Part shown: piece by piece, positions 16,201-23,190 of the stretch
Layout: every line of letters begins with the position of its first letter
Position numbering within the stretch: position 1 is the stretch's first letter
Source of the DNA: JAMOAW01 sp039908535
GTDB taxonomy: Bacteria; Pseudomonadota; Magnetococcia; Magnetococcales; JADFZT01
Length of the DNA stretch: 25,238 nt
Assembly (NCBI GenBank): GCA_039908535.1
Contig: JAMOAW010000040.1
Coordinates: 1 to 25,238 of the forward strand
Reading direction: 5' to 3'
Notes under the pieces: generated by a model
The model's database searches: none
The model's input: only the letters and a program-made list of their open reading frames with translations
What the model was told of the DNA's origin: nothing
Translations under genes and position numbers: made by a program

Positions 16201-16376
16201 CCTAGGCTGACATCCAACGTGCGACCAGGCAACAGACGTCCATCGTCCAAACGCAAATTCATGTTAGATTCGTACTCTTGCCGTTCCCATCGGCGGCGAC
16301 GTTGGTTCAGACGACCACTCTTCATGGCTTTTAACCTTGTTATAAATAAATTATGGCTTTTTGATCTATTAGCCAT
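13263..16376 (-). CDS. Soluble PilZ-GAF hybrid histidine kinase with REC-REC-HPt
   Basis: 1037 aa with no membrane segment. The PilZ domain (about 24-110) has both c-di-GMP motifs: RxxxR at R28-R32 and DxSxxG at D55, S57, G60. GAF is at about 130-280. HisKA has H304 in NMSHEIRTPMNAIIG, the ATPase N-box is NIIGNALKF and G2 is GGSGLGLVISKRL. Receiver 1 has D595 (FLDWKMPG), receiver 2 has D740 (FMDLQMPV), and HPt has H890 in AHTLKG. This is a BarA/ArcB-like phosphorelay preceded by a c-di-GMP sensor. The final output partner is not in the window. ATG 16376 has no ribosome site; M18 at 16325 follows AAGG by ten bases and may be the real start, keeping all domains. It faces the EAL-protein gene tail to tail. 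Confidence 0.94.
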   Translation of the reverse strand: MANRSKSHNLFITRLKAMKSGRLNQRRRRWERQEYESNMNLRLDDGRLLPGRTLDVSLGGVFLLTKEPPVNVFLDMRGELLLSTNQETLLFPCVVVWVKENGIGLEFLSKHSDFGFFISHNMMLDLLTRTSNAFAAASDMAATLTTCVAQIKIHMQSEAASLFLLENQERELVCRACAGPVDITGSRLAVGTGIVGRAVALGETQLVHHARQDSNFAEQVDLATGFVTESILCAPLIIRNVTIGALEVINKRGTGLFGSQDQATLNILSTISALAIHNAREVEKREIAESASLAKSRFVANMSHEIRTPMNAIIGLTHLCLKTTLTNQQRDYLQKVTTSANALLQIINDILDFSKIESGNMHLEQTEFTLDDVLSSLVAILSLKTQEQGLELILDTDIHIPHRLIGDPHRLRQILTNIIGNALKFTETGEVVVTSKCLSTTDLEVVLRFGVRDTGIGMTAQQMAILFQEFSQADTSITRKYGGSGLGLVISKRLVEMMGGEIWVESSPGQGSQFWFTAHFGKLAGPSLLPTIPISELRGMRALLVDDNSSAREILSVYLEALSFHPVGVAHGSEALEQLVAADLAGIPFGIVFLDWKMPGMNGLEVAKKIKQNIHLKHQPVVIMVTAYSKDDIMDVEGHHTLLDNFIMKPVQMASLFATIMVTFGHTSTTQLPSSSNKVEDHLTNELMAKRVLLVEDNEINQQVARELLEQVGIWVVIANNGQEALDLINKTHFDAIFMDLQMPVMDGLTAAKRIRQIKIYNDIPIIAMTANAMVEDRDKCLEVGMNDHIAKPVVPEEMYVTLAKWIQLKPEARPNSSPMLPLEQKLDVTPPFPAIPGIDVVRGVRNVGGNTKLYRNVLLKFVRNQKSACQEIKRCLVDHDRSGIEYIAHTLKGVSATICALELADLAGKIEKFSKGPDGLTDLVNVLDDTTHELAKVISAIETTLVPPSSMTSIEPLPEVEIAPEVLAPLFAKAMEKLLAFDCAVEEVIAELTPLVPMGVRKQRLEAVQESIGAYDFEKSLVLLQNWAEEEGISFT

Positions 16377-16722
16377 TGTAAGAATGTTTATTGAATGGAT
16401 ACGATAAGGAATAGTCTACGTTTATTATATAAATTCTTCAAGTTGCCAATATTTTTTCTGATTGAGACACTTCTGCCAATTGGAACTTTTTTGAAGACTC
16501 TATCATCACTTAACGATACCAACCAACGAAAAAATTTTGATGTATCGGAAAAATAAAAATCAAGACCTTGAGGGGGCGGAGAACCGCCCCCCAATTCCCC
16601 CCACCCTTTTTTTTTTAATTCTTAAAAAAAAGAGGGGGTCTGGGGGATTCATCCCCCAGGGTGTTGTGGATCAGACTTTAATAGCGGTGGTTGCTAGAGG
16701 TCGTTTTTTAAAGAGGTGTTAA
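16377..16722. other. Intergenic gap between the divergent hybrid kinase and glycosyltransferase
   Basis: The gap of 346 bp holds AT-rich sequence next to the kinase (possible promoter), then a class A repeat at 16540-16661, then the ribosome site of the glycosyltransferase. I see no gene or RNA in it. Confidence 0.6.
16540..16661 (-). repeat. Class A intergenic palindromic repeat, copy 3 (reverse orientation)
   Basis: It runs ATGTATCGGAAAAATAAAAA, TCAAGACCTTG, the GGGGGCGGAGAACCGCCCCC palindrome, TTCCCCCCACCC, the T-run/AATTCTT/A-run centre, and CTGGGGGATTCATCCCCCAG. The GCCCTTCGGGC end is missing. Confidence 0.9.
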
Positions 16723-17781
16723 ATGATGAACGCCTTCCCAGTGACGGTTTTGACCAGTGTTTTTAATGGGGCTGTGTATTTGGATGCCGCCATTGCCAGT
16801 ATTTTAGCACAAAGTTTTACCAATTTTGAATTTATCTTGATAGATGATGCCTCCACAGATGCAACGCCACACATGCTGGCAAAGTGGGCGCGTCGAGATG
16901 CTCGGATTGTGTTGGTGCGCAATGACTCCAATATGGGTTTAACGCGCTCGTTAAACAAAGGATTGCTCTTAGCGCGGGGGGAGTGGATCGCCCGTCAGGA
17001 CGCCGATGATATCTCTATGCCGCAACGACTTGAAAAGCAATTGGCCTTTTTGGCCAACCATCCAGAGGTGGGCATATTGGGAACTGGCATAATTGTGATA
17101 GATAACCAAGGAAACAAAGAACAAAAATCTTACATCAATCCAACAAATCACACGGCCATTTGTTGGCGTTTGTTGAGTGACAACCCATTTTTTCACACTT
17201 CAGTAATATTTCGTCGTGAATTGGTATTGGAATGCCCTTATGACATCACCTGGCGTTTTGGTCAAGATTTTGATCTTTGGCGGCGCTTGTTGCAACGGAC
17301 CAAAGGGGCAAATCTTCCAAAGCCTTTGGTCTATTATCGCTGTCATACGGATCGTGTCAGTATCATTCATGGTCAACAACAACAACATATTAGTCTGCAA
17401 ATCGCCCAACAACAATGTACACAATTATTGCCCAATCTCTCTTTGTCCATGCAAGAAATTTTGGCTATACGTATGTTCATCAGATCTGTATGGCCAATCC
17501 CAGAAGAGACTCTATTGACTTGCGTACATGTACTCAAACTATTTAGAGCCTTCTGTCAACAAAATGGTCTGGATAATTTAGTGCTTGATCAATTGCGAGA
17601 TCGTCTTTTACAACGGTTGTGGCGAACGCTCTTTTATTCTCTCTCTTGGCAAGATGGGTTGAAATTAATAAAAGAAATGTGGTTATGTGGACGCTGGAAA
17701 ATGTTGACCTCTTTGGGGCGGGAAATCGGTCGGATAGTGTTACAAAGACGCATCGTGGATGATTCTATAGATTCAATGTAA
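16723..17781 (+). CDS. Family 2 glycosyltransferase
   Basis: 352 aa, GT-A fold. The N-terminus VTVLTSVFNGAVYLDAAIAS followed by FEFILIDDASTDAT is the classic GT2 nucleotide-sugar-binding start. The metal/diphosphate motif is D93-A-D95-D in RQDADDISMPQRLEKQ. FGQDFDLWRRL holds the likely catalytic-base region. No membrane segment is obvious, and the C-terminal ~120 residues are helical and not recognised. It starts with ATG 16723 (followed by a second ATG), with AGAGGTG five bases upstream. It stands alone, without other sugar or polysaccharide genes, so acceptor and sugar are unknown; surface polysaccharide or protein glycosylation is the usual role. Repeat elements flank both ends. Confidence 0.88.
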   Translation: MMNAFPVTVLTSVFNGAVYLDAAIASILAQSFTNFEFILIDDASTDATPHMLAKWARRDARIVLVRNDSNMGLTRSLNKGLLLARGEWIARQDADDISMPQRLEKQLAFLANHPEVGILGTGIIVIDNQGNKEQKSYINPTNHTAICWRLLSDNPFFHTSVIFRRELVLECPYDITWRFGQDFDLWRRLLQRTKGANLPKPLVYYRCHTDRVSIIHGQQQQHISLQIAQQQCTQLLPNLSLSMQEILAIRMFIRSVWPIPEETLLTCVHVLKLFRAFCQQNGLDNLVLDQLRDRLLQRLWRTLFYSLSWQDGLKLIKEMWLCGRWKMLTSLGREIGRIVLQRRIVDDSIDSM

Positions 17782-17799
17782 CCGTTCATAATATTAATA

Positions 17800-17930
17800 A
17801 AAAAAAGGGGTCTGGGGGATTGCCCCCAGGTTTTTTTTTGACTTTGCTTTTGAATTCGGTTTTGCTTTCTTCAAATAGCAGAGGGGGGGGATGCAATCCC
17901 CCAAGGTCTTGTTTTTGATTTCTTTTATCT
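17800..17930 (+). repeat. Class B intergenic palindromic repeat, copy 3
   Basis: GGGGTCTGGGGGATTGCCCC, a T-run, GACTTTGCTTTTGAATTCGG, TTTTGCTTTCTTCAAATAGC, then GGGGGATGCAATCCCCC and AAGGTCTTG. Module order is as in 1-240, with a single CTTTTG unit. Confidence 0.85.
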
Positions 17931-17970
17931 GAACGGTTACGATTCAGTAACCGGTTTATATTTTTAATGG

Positions 17971-18090
17971 ATCAAAAAAAAAACAAAATCAAGACCTTGG
18001 AAAGCCCAAAACCGCCCCCCACGACCCTTTTTTTTGATATAAAAAAAAGTCTGAAGGATTCATCCCCAAGGTTTTGTGATTAATTTTTTT
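17971..18090 (-). repeat. Class A intergenic palindromic repeat, copy 4 (decayed)
   Basis: ATCAAGACCTTGG, AAACCGCCCCCC, a T-run/A-run centre and GTCTGAAGGATTCATCCCC keep the class A order, but both palindromes have lost arms. It looks like an old copy. Confidence 0.7.
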
Positions 18091-18210
18091 CCAGACGGAG
18101 TTGCTAAAACATTTTCATTTTGATAGAATAAAACAAAGTTTTCGAATAAATTAAAATTTTCCTGTTACAATAAAATAGACTTCCAAACAAGACGAAGAAT
18201 TCTTTAAATT

Positions 18211-18363
18211 TATGTATCGGAAAATAAAAATCAAGACCTTGGGGGGCGGAGAACCGCCCCCCAATTCCCCCCACCCTTTTTTTAATTCTTAAAAAAAAGA
18301 GGGGGTCTGGGGGATTCATCCCCCAGGATTTGGCCTTTGATTTTTTTTCGCCCAAAGGGCATC
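18211..18363 (-). repeat. Class A intergenic palindromic repeat, copy 5 (full length, reverse orientation)
   Basis: The most complete copy, 153 bp: TATGTATCGGAAAATAAAAA, CAAGACCTTG, GGGGGGCGGAGAACCGCCCC, TTCCCCCCACCC, centre, CTGGGGGATTCATCCCCCAG, TTTGGCCTTTGATT and GCCCAAAGGGCATC. It ends 30 bp before the ABC ATPase start. The whole 17782-18393 gap (612 bp) is filled mainly by three such repeats and has no gene. Confidence 0.92.
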
Positions 18364-18393
18364 ATCTCCTTAAAATGTCTTTTGGTTTGGACA

Positions 18394-19137
18394 ATGTTGA
18401 TGGTAACATACCCTTTTAAAAAAATTAACGCCCTTGACTTTAGACAGGTGACAAAAAAATATGGCAAACAAACTGTCTTGGCGGGTATTGACCTAGAGAT
18501 CTCTGCGGGTGAATCTTTTGCCCTAGTAGGTGCCAACGGTGTTGGTAAAACCACACTGATTAAAGCCTTACTGGATTTTATCCCTTTAGAGGGAGGAGAT
18601 ATTCATATTTTTGGAAAATCTGCATTGAACCCAACCTCTAGACAACAATTGGCCTATCTGCCAGAACGCTTTTTACCCCCCTATTTTTTTTCAGGATGGG
18701 ATTTTTTGAACTATATGGGCCAATTGTATGATCAGATATTGCAGATAGAGGAAGTCAAAGAACTCTTTTTTGAACTCAACTTAGACGCTTCAGCTCTCGA
18801 GAAATCCGTGCGCTCTTTTTCAAAAGGAATGACCCAAAAATTAGGACTCGCCGCCCTCTTTTTAAGCAAAAAAAAATTATTAATTCTGGATGAACCCATG
18901 AGCGGTCTGGATCCTAAAGCGCGGGTATTGCTCAAACGCAAACTCAACCGTCTTCGAGCAGAGGGATACACCCTCTTTTCCAGCACGCATCTTTTAGCCG
19001 ATGTCGAAGAGTTGTGTGACCGAATGGCCATTCTTCATATGGGTCAACTCTGTTTTGTCGGTTCCCCAGCGCAATGCTTGGCTCAATATCACGGTAAAAC
19101 TTTGGAAGAGTCCTTCCTGGTTTGTATAGAAAAATGA
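18394..19137 (+). CDS. ABC transporter ATP-binding protein (orphan)
   Basis: About 247 aa. Walker A GANGVGKTT is at residues 46-54 from the chosen start, the signature is RSFSKGMTQKLGLAALF (SKGM replacing the usual SGGQ, as in CcmA/NatA-type exporters), Walker B is LLILDEPMSGLD and the H-loop is STHLLAD. Its closest style is the multidrug/ABC-2 exporter ATPase group (DRR/NatA). ATG 18394 or 18400 is likely; the frame is open back to a TTG at 18337 inside a repeat, which I do not believe. Neither start has a good ribosome site. No permease gene lies on either side, so the transported substrate is unknown and the partner must be elsewhere or lost. Confidence 0.88.
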   Translation: MLMVTYPFKKINALDFRQVTKKYGKQTVLAGIDLEISAGESFALVGANGVGKTTLIKALLDFIPLEGGDIHIFGKSALNPTSRQQLAYLPERFLPPYFFSGWDFLNYMGQLYDQILQIEEVKELFFELNLDASALEKSVRSFSKGMTQKLGLAALFLSKKKLLILDEPMSGLDPKARVLLKRKLNRLRAEGYTLFSSTHLLADVEELCDRMAILHMGQLCFVGSPAQCLAQYHGKTLEESFLVCIEK

Positions 19138-19249
19138 ACCATATATAAAGTCAAACATTTAGAAAAGACATTTTTTATTTTATGGCATTTTGTAATAAAA
19201 AATTTCCGCATATCATCTTCGTAAGATTAATTACATGGGAGAATAAAAT

Positions 19250-20122
19250 ATGATAACAATCAAAAAAAAACAAGGAAAAAACAAGAAAAAAAGTGGTTTC
19301 TCTTTAATTGAAACCGCTATCGTGGTGGTGATTATCGGTTTAATGATGGGGGGGGTCTTAAAAGGCCAAGAAATGATTCGTAACGCCCGCTCCGCCAACT
19401 TGGCCGACCAAGGAGATGCCGTCAAAGTGGCTATCATGGGCTTTTCCGATCGTTATAGAGCCTTACCTGGAGATTTTTCTAAAGCCTCTGAGGTTTTTGC
19501 CAATACCATTGCGACTACTTGGACGGTTACAACGAATACAACGACAAATAAAAGTGTGACGGTAGCTGATTCGATTGGCGACGATGGGGATGGTAACTCT
19601 CGTATCGGGGGTAACCCAGATGACAGCTCTGATCAAGCGGGGATCAGAGCAAAAGAGATAGCCTTGGCTTGGAAACATCTCTCGGCATCAGGTTTTATTA
19701 CAGGAGACTTTGATGGAAATGAGGATGGCATTGATGAAGATACTTTTAGTTGCAAAGGGACAACTTGCCTAACCAATGCCTACAACGGTGGATTGATTTT
19801 GGCCTACGATCATGAACAGGTGGATATTACGGATACAACGAATTCTGGCAACTCTTCATCTAGGTCCAAAAGCAATCAATTGACCACAGGTCGCAATATT
19901 CCGGTAGAAATTATTTCCGAAGTCGATAACAAAGTTGACGATGGCAGACCAGGAACGGGTGCCTTCCGAATGGGGGATACTTTTAAGGGAACAACCTGTT
20001 ATGCCGATAAAGATGGTGATAATGAAACGATCACTGGCACAACCGCAACGAGTGATGCAAATGTCTACCAATGGGATGTCATCCGGCAAGCTACAGATTG
20101 TGGGGCTGTCTACATTTTCTAA
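19250..20122 (+). CDS. Type II secretion/MSHA-like pseudopilin with large acidic C-terminal domain
   Basis: 290 aa. The lysine-rich leader ends in KKKSG|FSLIETAIVVV, a class III prepilin signal cleaved by prepilin peptidase between G16 and F17, with the conserved E21 at +5 and a hydrophobic helix to about residue 37. Soon after comes RYRALPGDF, a motif common in this prepilin group. The rest is long and Asp/Gly/Thr-rich, with runs such as DDGDGN (111-116), DFDGNEDGIDED (153-164) and DKDGDNET (253-260) that resemble calcium-binding loops. Four cysteines (C168, C173, C250, C284) could form two disulfides. ATG 19250 has GGGAG eight bases upstream. It ends in a clear terminator. The ATPase gene of the same type of system converges on it. 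Confidence 0.85.
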   Translation: MITIKKKQGKNKKKSGFSLIETAIVVVIIGLMMGGVLKGQEMIRNARSANLADQGDAVKVAIMGFSDRYRALPGDFSKASEVFANTIATTWTVTTNTTTNKSVTVADSIGDDGDGNSRIGGNPDDSSDQAGIRAKEIALAWKHLSASGFITGDFDGNEDGIDEDTFSCKGTTCLTNAYNGGLILAYDHEQVDITDTTNSGNSSSRSKSNQLTTGRNIPVEIISEVDNKVDDGRPGTGAFRMGDTFKGTTCYADKDGDNETITGTTATSDANVYQWDVIRQATDCGAVYIF

Positions 20123-20170
20123 GTTCAAAATTTCTGATTCCCATTTCACTCGCTAAGTTATCATCATCGA

Positions 20171-20205
20171 AAGGTAACCCGTTCTCCTGAAGGGTTACCT
20201 TTTTT
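20171..20205 (+). terminator. Rho-independent terminator of the pseudopilin gene
   Basis: AAGGTAACCC (20171-20180) pairs exactly with GGGTTACCTT (20192-20201) around an 11-base loop, followed by a T-run to 20205. It lies about 50 bp after the stop codon. Confidence 0.9.
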
Positions 20206-20244
20206 ATTGGCGTTTTCACCAAATGGACCCAACCCAAACTGCCA

Positions 20245-20382
20245 AAATCAAAGGCCAAACCCTGGGGGATGAATCCCCCAGACCCCCTCTTTTTTTTTAA
20301 AATTAAAAAAAGAGGGGGTCTGGGGGAATTGGGGGGCGGTTCTCCGCCCCCCAAGGTCTTGATTTTTATTTTTCCGATACAT
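20245..20382 (+). repeat. Class A intergenic palindromic repeat, copy 6
   Basis: CTGGGGGATGAATCCCCCAG is followed by GACCCCCTC-T-run facing A-run-GAGGGGGTC, a near-perfect long palindrome not seen in the other copies. Then GGGGGGCGGTTCTCCGCCCC, AAGGTCTTGATTTTTATTTT and CCGATACATT. It lies between two converging genes. Confidence 0.92.
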
Positions 20383-20409
20383 TAAATTTTTTAACGATCA
20401 CTTTATGGT

Positions 20410-21723
20410 TTAAGGCAGATGTACAGAAGCCGTGAGAACTTTTTGTTGATTAAAGGGTTCAGAATAGACGATTTCAATCGATTTGGAGAGCGGTACCACA
20501 TGCCATGGCACCAAAGCTTGACTTTTTTCCGGAAAAGTGGTCACCTTAATCTCTGTATGCCCCACCTCTACGACATTTGATCTCTTGGAAGAGCTGATTG
20601 CCGTATTCTCGGCCATTAAACTGAGCTTGACGGGCAAATCAACGTTATTATTTGCATCTGAAATCAAAGAACCAGTGCTGGAGGGGGAAAAACTCTTTTC
20701 AAATATGGTCGAATTTTGGCTTGCGGTTGGCTGGATTGAGGAGGCAAGGGCTTGAGTAGATTTTTTCTCGGTCAAGACCGCTTGTGTTCCAGCGTTCCCT
20801 AGAAAAAAATGGCCTATACTCCAATACCCGACCCAAGCCATACCCGCACCCGACAAGAAAATCCCAATATACAACAAAAGGCGTTGCAGATCCATTTTGC
20901 TCTTCTGTCCCAACTGATCAAATTCGCTATCTTTGGCCGCAAGACGAACATGAGAGGCATCTACCCGATGTTTTTGTTGAACAAAAGAGGCCATCAACGA
21001 CTTGTTGGCCAATAAATTAATGCGCCTGATCAACCCTTTGGAATATTTTTCTATGGCACGAATAGAGTTGGGATGAAAAAGCGGCTGACCTTCGTAACCA
21101 GCTGCACTCATACAAAAATCCAAATATTCTTGGATTTGTTCCCGATTGAGAGGTTCCAGATTAAAATTATAGGAGATACGATCTTTGAGTTGACGAATGG
21201 ATGGATTGGCCAATTTTTGGTCTAATTCCGGTTGACCAAAAAGAATAATTTGCAAAAGCTTGCTCTCGTTAGTTTCCAGATTGCTAAGTATACGAATCTC
21301 TTCTAAAGTCTCCAAGGGCATATTTTGCGCCTCTTCCACCAAAAGGATCACCCGTTGATTGGCGGCATGTTTGCGCAGCAAATGGTTTTGAATGGCGTGC
21401 ATCACCTGAAGGCGGTCGGGATTGGATGGCAGAACCAATCGCAGCTCCATGGCAATGGCTTGCAAAATATTATCGGCACTAAGGTTGGGATTGGCAATAA
21501 AAACACTTTCCACGTGGGGCGGCAACTTAGTGACCAACATGCGGCAAATCATGGTTTTTCCGGTACCGATTTCTCCTACAACTTTAAGGATACCTTCACC
21601 ATTGAGAACAGCAAAAATGAGGCAATCCAGTATAGTGCCGCGTTTGGCACCCATAAAAAAATTGCGTGTATCAGGCGTATTACGAAAAGGTAAATGGGTC
21701 AAACCCAAAAATTCGGTATACAT
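20410..21723 (-). CDS. ExeA/MshM-like AAA+ ATPase with one membrane segment
   Basis: 437 aa. The opening LGLTHLPFRNTPDTRNFF is characteristic of GspA/ExeA and MshM ATPases. Walker A GEIGTGKT is at residues 50-57, Walker B VILLVEEAQ at about 125-133, and LFGQPEL at 161-167 follows. A transmembrane segment is predicted near 282-308, then a Ser/Thr-rich, probably periplasmic tail of about 130 residues with no peptidoglycan-binding motif that I can recognise. By family it energises assembly of a pilus or secretin across the cell wall. It converges with the pseudopilin gene, and the receiver-PilZ-like gene lies 45 bp upstream, probably in the same operon. MSHA pilus and type II secretion cannot be told apart here. 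Confidence 0.85.
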   Translation of the reverse strand: MYTEFLGLTHLPFRNTPDTRNFFMGAKRGTILDCLIFAVLNGEGILKVVGEIGTGKTMICRMLVTKLPPHVESVFIANPNLSADNILQAIAMELRLVLPSNPDRLQVMHAIQNHLLRKHAANQRVILLVEEAQNMPLETLEEIRILSNLETNESKLLQIILFGQPELDQKLANPSIRQLKDRISYNFNLEPLNREQIQEYLDFCMSAAGYEGQPLFHPNSIRAIEKYSKGLIRRINLLANKSLMASFVQQKHRVDASHVRLAAKDSEFDQLGQKSKMDLQRLLLYIGIFLSGAGMAWVGYWSIGHFFLGNAGTQAVLTEKKSTQALASSIQPTASQNSTIFEKSFSPSSTGSLISDANNNVDLPVKLSLMAENTAISSSKRSNVVEVGHTEIKVTTFPEKSQALVPWHVVPLSKSIEIVYSEPFNQQKVLTASVHLP

Positions 21724-21768
21724 CGTCCGTTAAATATCAATGGTTGCCTTAAATTGGTAAAAATAGAT

Positions 21769-22740
21769 TTAGGATGGTGCCCCTTTTTTTTGCATTTCCA
21801 ATACGTGTCGAAACGGCAAAACTTTATACAAATATTTTCCGTTTGCATGCCCCTCCTTGCGACAGATGACGATGGGACTGGAATAGATCGCCTGTTTGAC
21901 CTTCTTCCGAAATTCAGGAATGACATCATCCGGTAATGGGTCTATAAAACGAAGTATTTCCCAACCCGACTCCAACTCATTGTTACTACGCAGCATACTC
22001 ACGATGCTTCGCGAAAGAAAGATTTCCGCCTCAGATAAATTTTTGGCCGATTCTGAATCTGATTTTAAAATAAGGCTCTTCGCAAAGGTACGCACCACAC
22101 GAACAGGAAAGGCATGGGTATTCTCTTCTTGGGAAGAGAATGGCGTAAAATGGAATTTTAGCAGGCTAAAGGCGTCCACCGCCGGTACTTTGTAGACTCC
22201 TGTTGGGTGAAAATTAAAGCTATTGCAACTCATCTGCTGGATTTGGCCCTCAATTTTATAACCATCCTGAAAATAAAGGGTGGCTAAGGCCAATAGAGGG
22301 GCGCGTAAACAACGTCTTTTTTCTTCTCTCTTTATTCCTAGTGATCGATAATAAAAAAAATAACGAATCTTGGCAAGAAGTTGTTGATCTGTCGTTGGCA
22401 AAATTAAAAAATCGGTACAACTTCCATGTACAAAAATTTCGGACGGAATCGGATTTTGCTCCAAGTGAATCGCCAAAAATATGACTGTTTCTCCTTCTAA
22501 TTCAACCGATATTCTTTTTTCTTGATTTCTAATTTGCTGCAAGAGTTGTTGGCGACTCTCTGTATAGGGAACATGTTCCAGTATCATTAAATCATACGAC
22601 TCCCCAATAGAGATTTGCCCATCAAAAGCTTCTAGGGCCTCATGATTGTTCAAAACACGATCACAAGAACCAAAAGAAGAGAGCGATTCCACTAGCACAG
22701 GAAGATTTGGATAATTCATTCCCGCAATTAAGCTTTTCAT
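21769..22740 (-). CDS. Degenerate receiver plus PilZ-like domain protein
   Basis: 323 aa. Residues 1-130 follow the outline of a response-regulator receiver (NNHEALEAFDG, SYDLMILEH, DFLILPTTDQQLLAKI). However, the acidic pocket is missing, the phospho-acceptor position is E55 and the conserved lysine is replaced, so it is probably not phosphorylated. From about 138 comes a PilZ-like domain: R142-R-C-L-R146 gives RxxxR, but the second motif is QMSCNSF in place of (D/N)xSxxG, so c-di-GMP binding is doubtful. The C-terminal ~100 residues (ESGWEILRFIDPLPDDVIPE) are unrecognised. It precedes the ExeA/MshM-like ATPase by 45 bp, suggesting a regulator or assembly factor of that pilus system. The fold calls are from pattern only. 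Confidence 0.6.
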   Translation of the reverse strand: MKSLIAGMNYPNLPVLVESLSSFGSCDRVLNNHEALEAFDGQISIGESYDLMILEHVPYTESRQQLLQQIRNQEKRISVELEGETVIFLAIHLEQNPIPSEIFVHGSCTDFLILPTTDQQLLAKIRYFFYYRSLGIKREEKRRCLRAPLLALATLYFQDGYKIEGQIQQMSCNSFNFHPTGVYKVPAVDAFSLLKFHFTPFSSQEENTHAFPVRVVRTFAKSLILKSDSESAKNLSEAEIFLSRSIVSMLRSNNELESGWEILRFIDPLPDDVIPEFRKKVKQAIYSSPIVICRKEGHANGKYLYKVLPFRHVLEMQKKGAPS

Positions 22741-22809
22741 GGTAGGTCAACCCTTAATGATAACACAATATTTACCTATTGAAAAATTGCAATACTCTTT
22801 CGTGAATAT

Positions 22810-22950
22810 GATGCCCTGCGGGTAACAAAAAATCAAAGGCCAAACCCTGGGGGATGAATCCCCCAGCCCCCCTCTTTTTTTTAATAATTTCAAAAAAGGG
22901 TGGAGGATTGGGGGACGGTTCTCCGCCCCCCAAGATATTAATTTATATTT
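22810..22950 (+). repeat. Class A intergenic palindromic repeat, copy 7
   Basis: GATGCCCTGCGGGT (variant of GCCCTTCGGGC), CAAAGGCC, CTGGGGGATGAATCCCCCAG, a T-run centre, GGGGGACGGTTCTCCGCCCC and CAAGATATTAATTTATATTT. A slightly diverged copy near the start of the receiver-PilZ-like gene. Confidence 0.85.
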
Positions 22951-22989
22951 TTTCTAGAGTTATACGCAAACAAACATTATGAAGGAATC

Positions 22990-23121
22990 ATGCCAAAACA
23001 ATGCAGACCACAAGGATTTACCCCCTTTTGTTTTAAATGCCCATTTTATGGTAGATGTGTTTTGCCTCTATTGAAAAAAAATTCAAAGACGACAAAAAAC
23101 CAACAAATTAAAATCAAATAA
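22990..23121 (+). CDS. Small four-cysteine protein, unknown
   Basis: A 43-residue ORF, MPKQCRPQGFTPFCFKCPFY then GRCVLPLLKKN and a lysine-rich tail, between two repeat elements and upstream of cas6. Cysteines C5, C14, C17 and C23 make a C-x8-C-x2-C-x5-C pattern that could hold a zinc ion. AAGGA stands five bases before the ATG, a strong ribosome site that argues for translation. I recognise no family. It could be a small regulator, a zinc-knuckle protein or chance; it may be read with the cas genes or on its own, since a possible promoter lies after it. Confidence 0.45.
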   Translation: MPKQCRPQGFTPFCFKCPFYGRCVLPLLKKNSKTTKNQQIKIK

Positions 23122-23135
23122 CGAAAAAATATCCC

Positions 23136-23164
23136 TTGACATTAATGAATCCACCAATTAAATC
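23136..23164 (+). promoter_or_regulatory. Possible sigma70 promoter for the cas genes
   Basis: TTGACA at 23136-23141, 17 bases, then TAAATC at 23159-23164. The -35 is perfect and the -10 weak. It points toward cas6 across a class A repeat, so that repeat would be in the cas6 leader transcript. Confidence 0.35.
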
Positions 23165-23190
23165 TAAAATTTTAAATATAAATTATTTTT

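Noticed and set aside
18337..18393. ABC ATPase start at TTG 18337
   Set aside because: It lies inside the class A element, adds residues unlike the family, and ATG codons at 18394 and 18400 fit the usual N-terminus.
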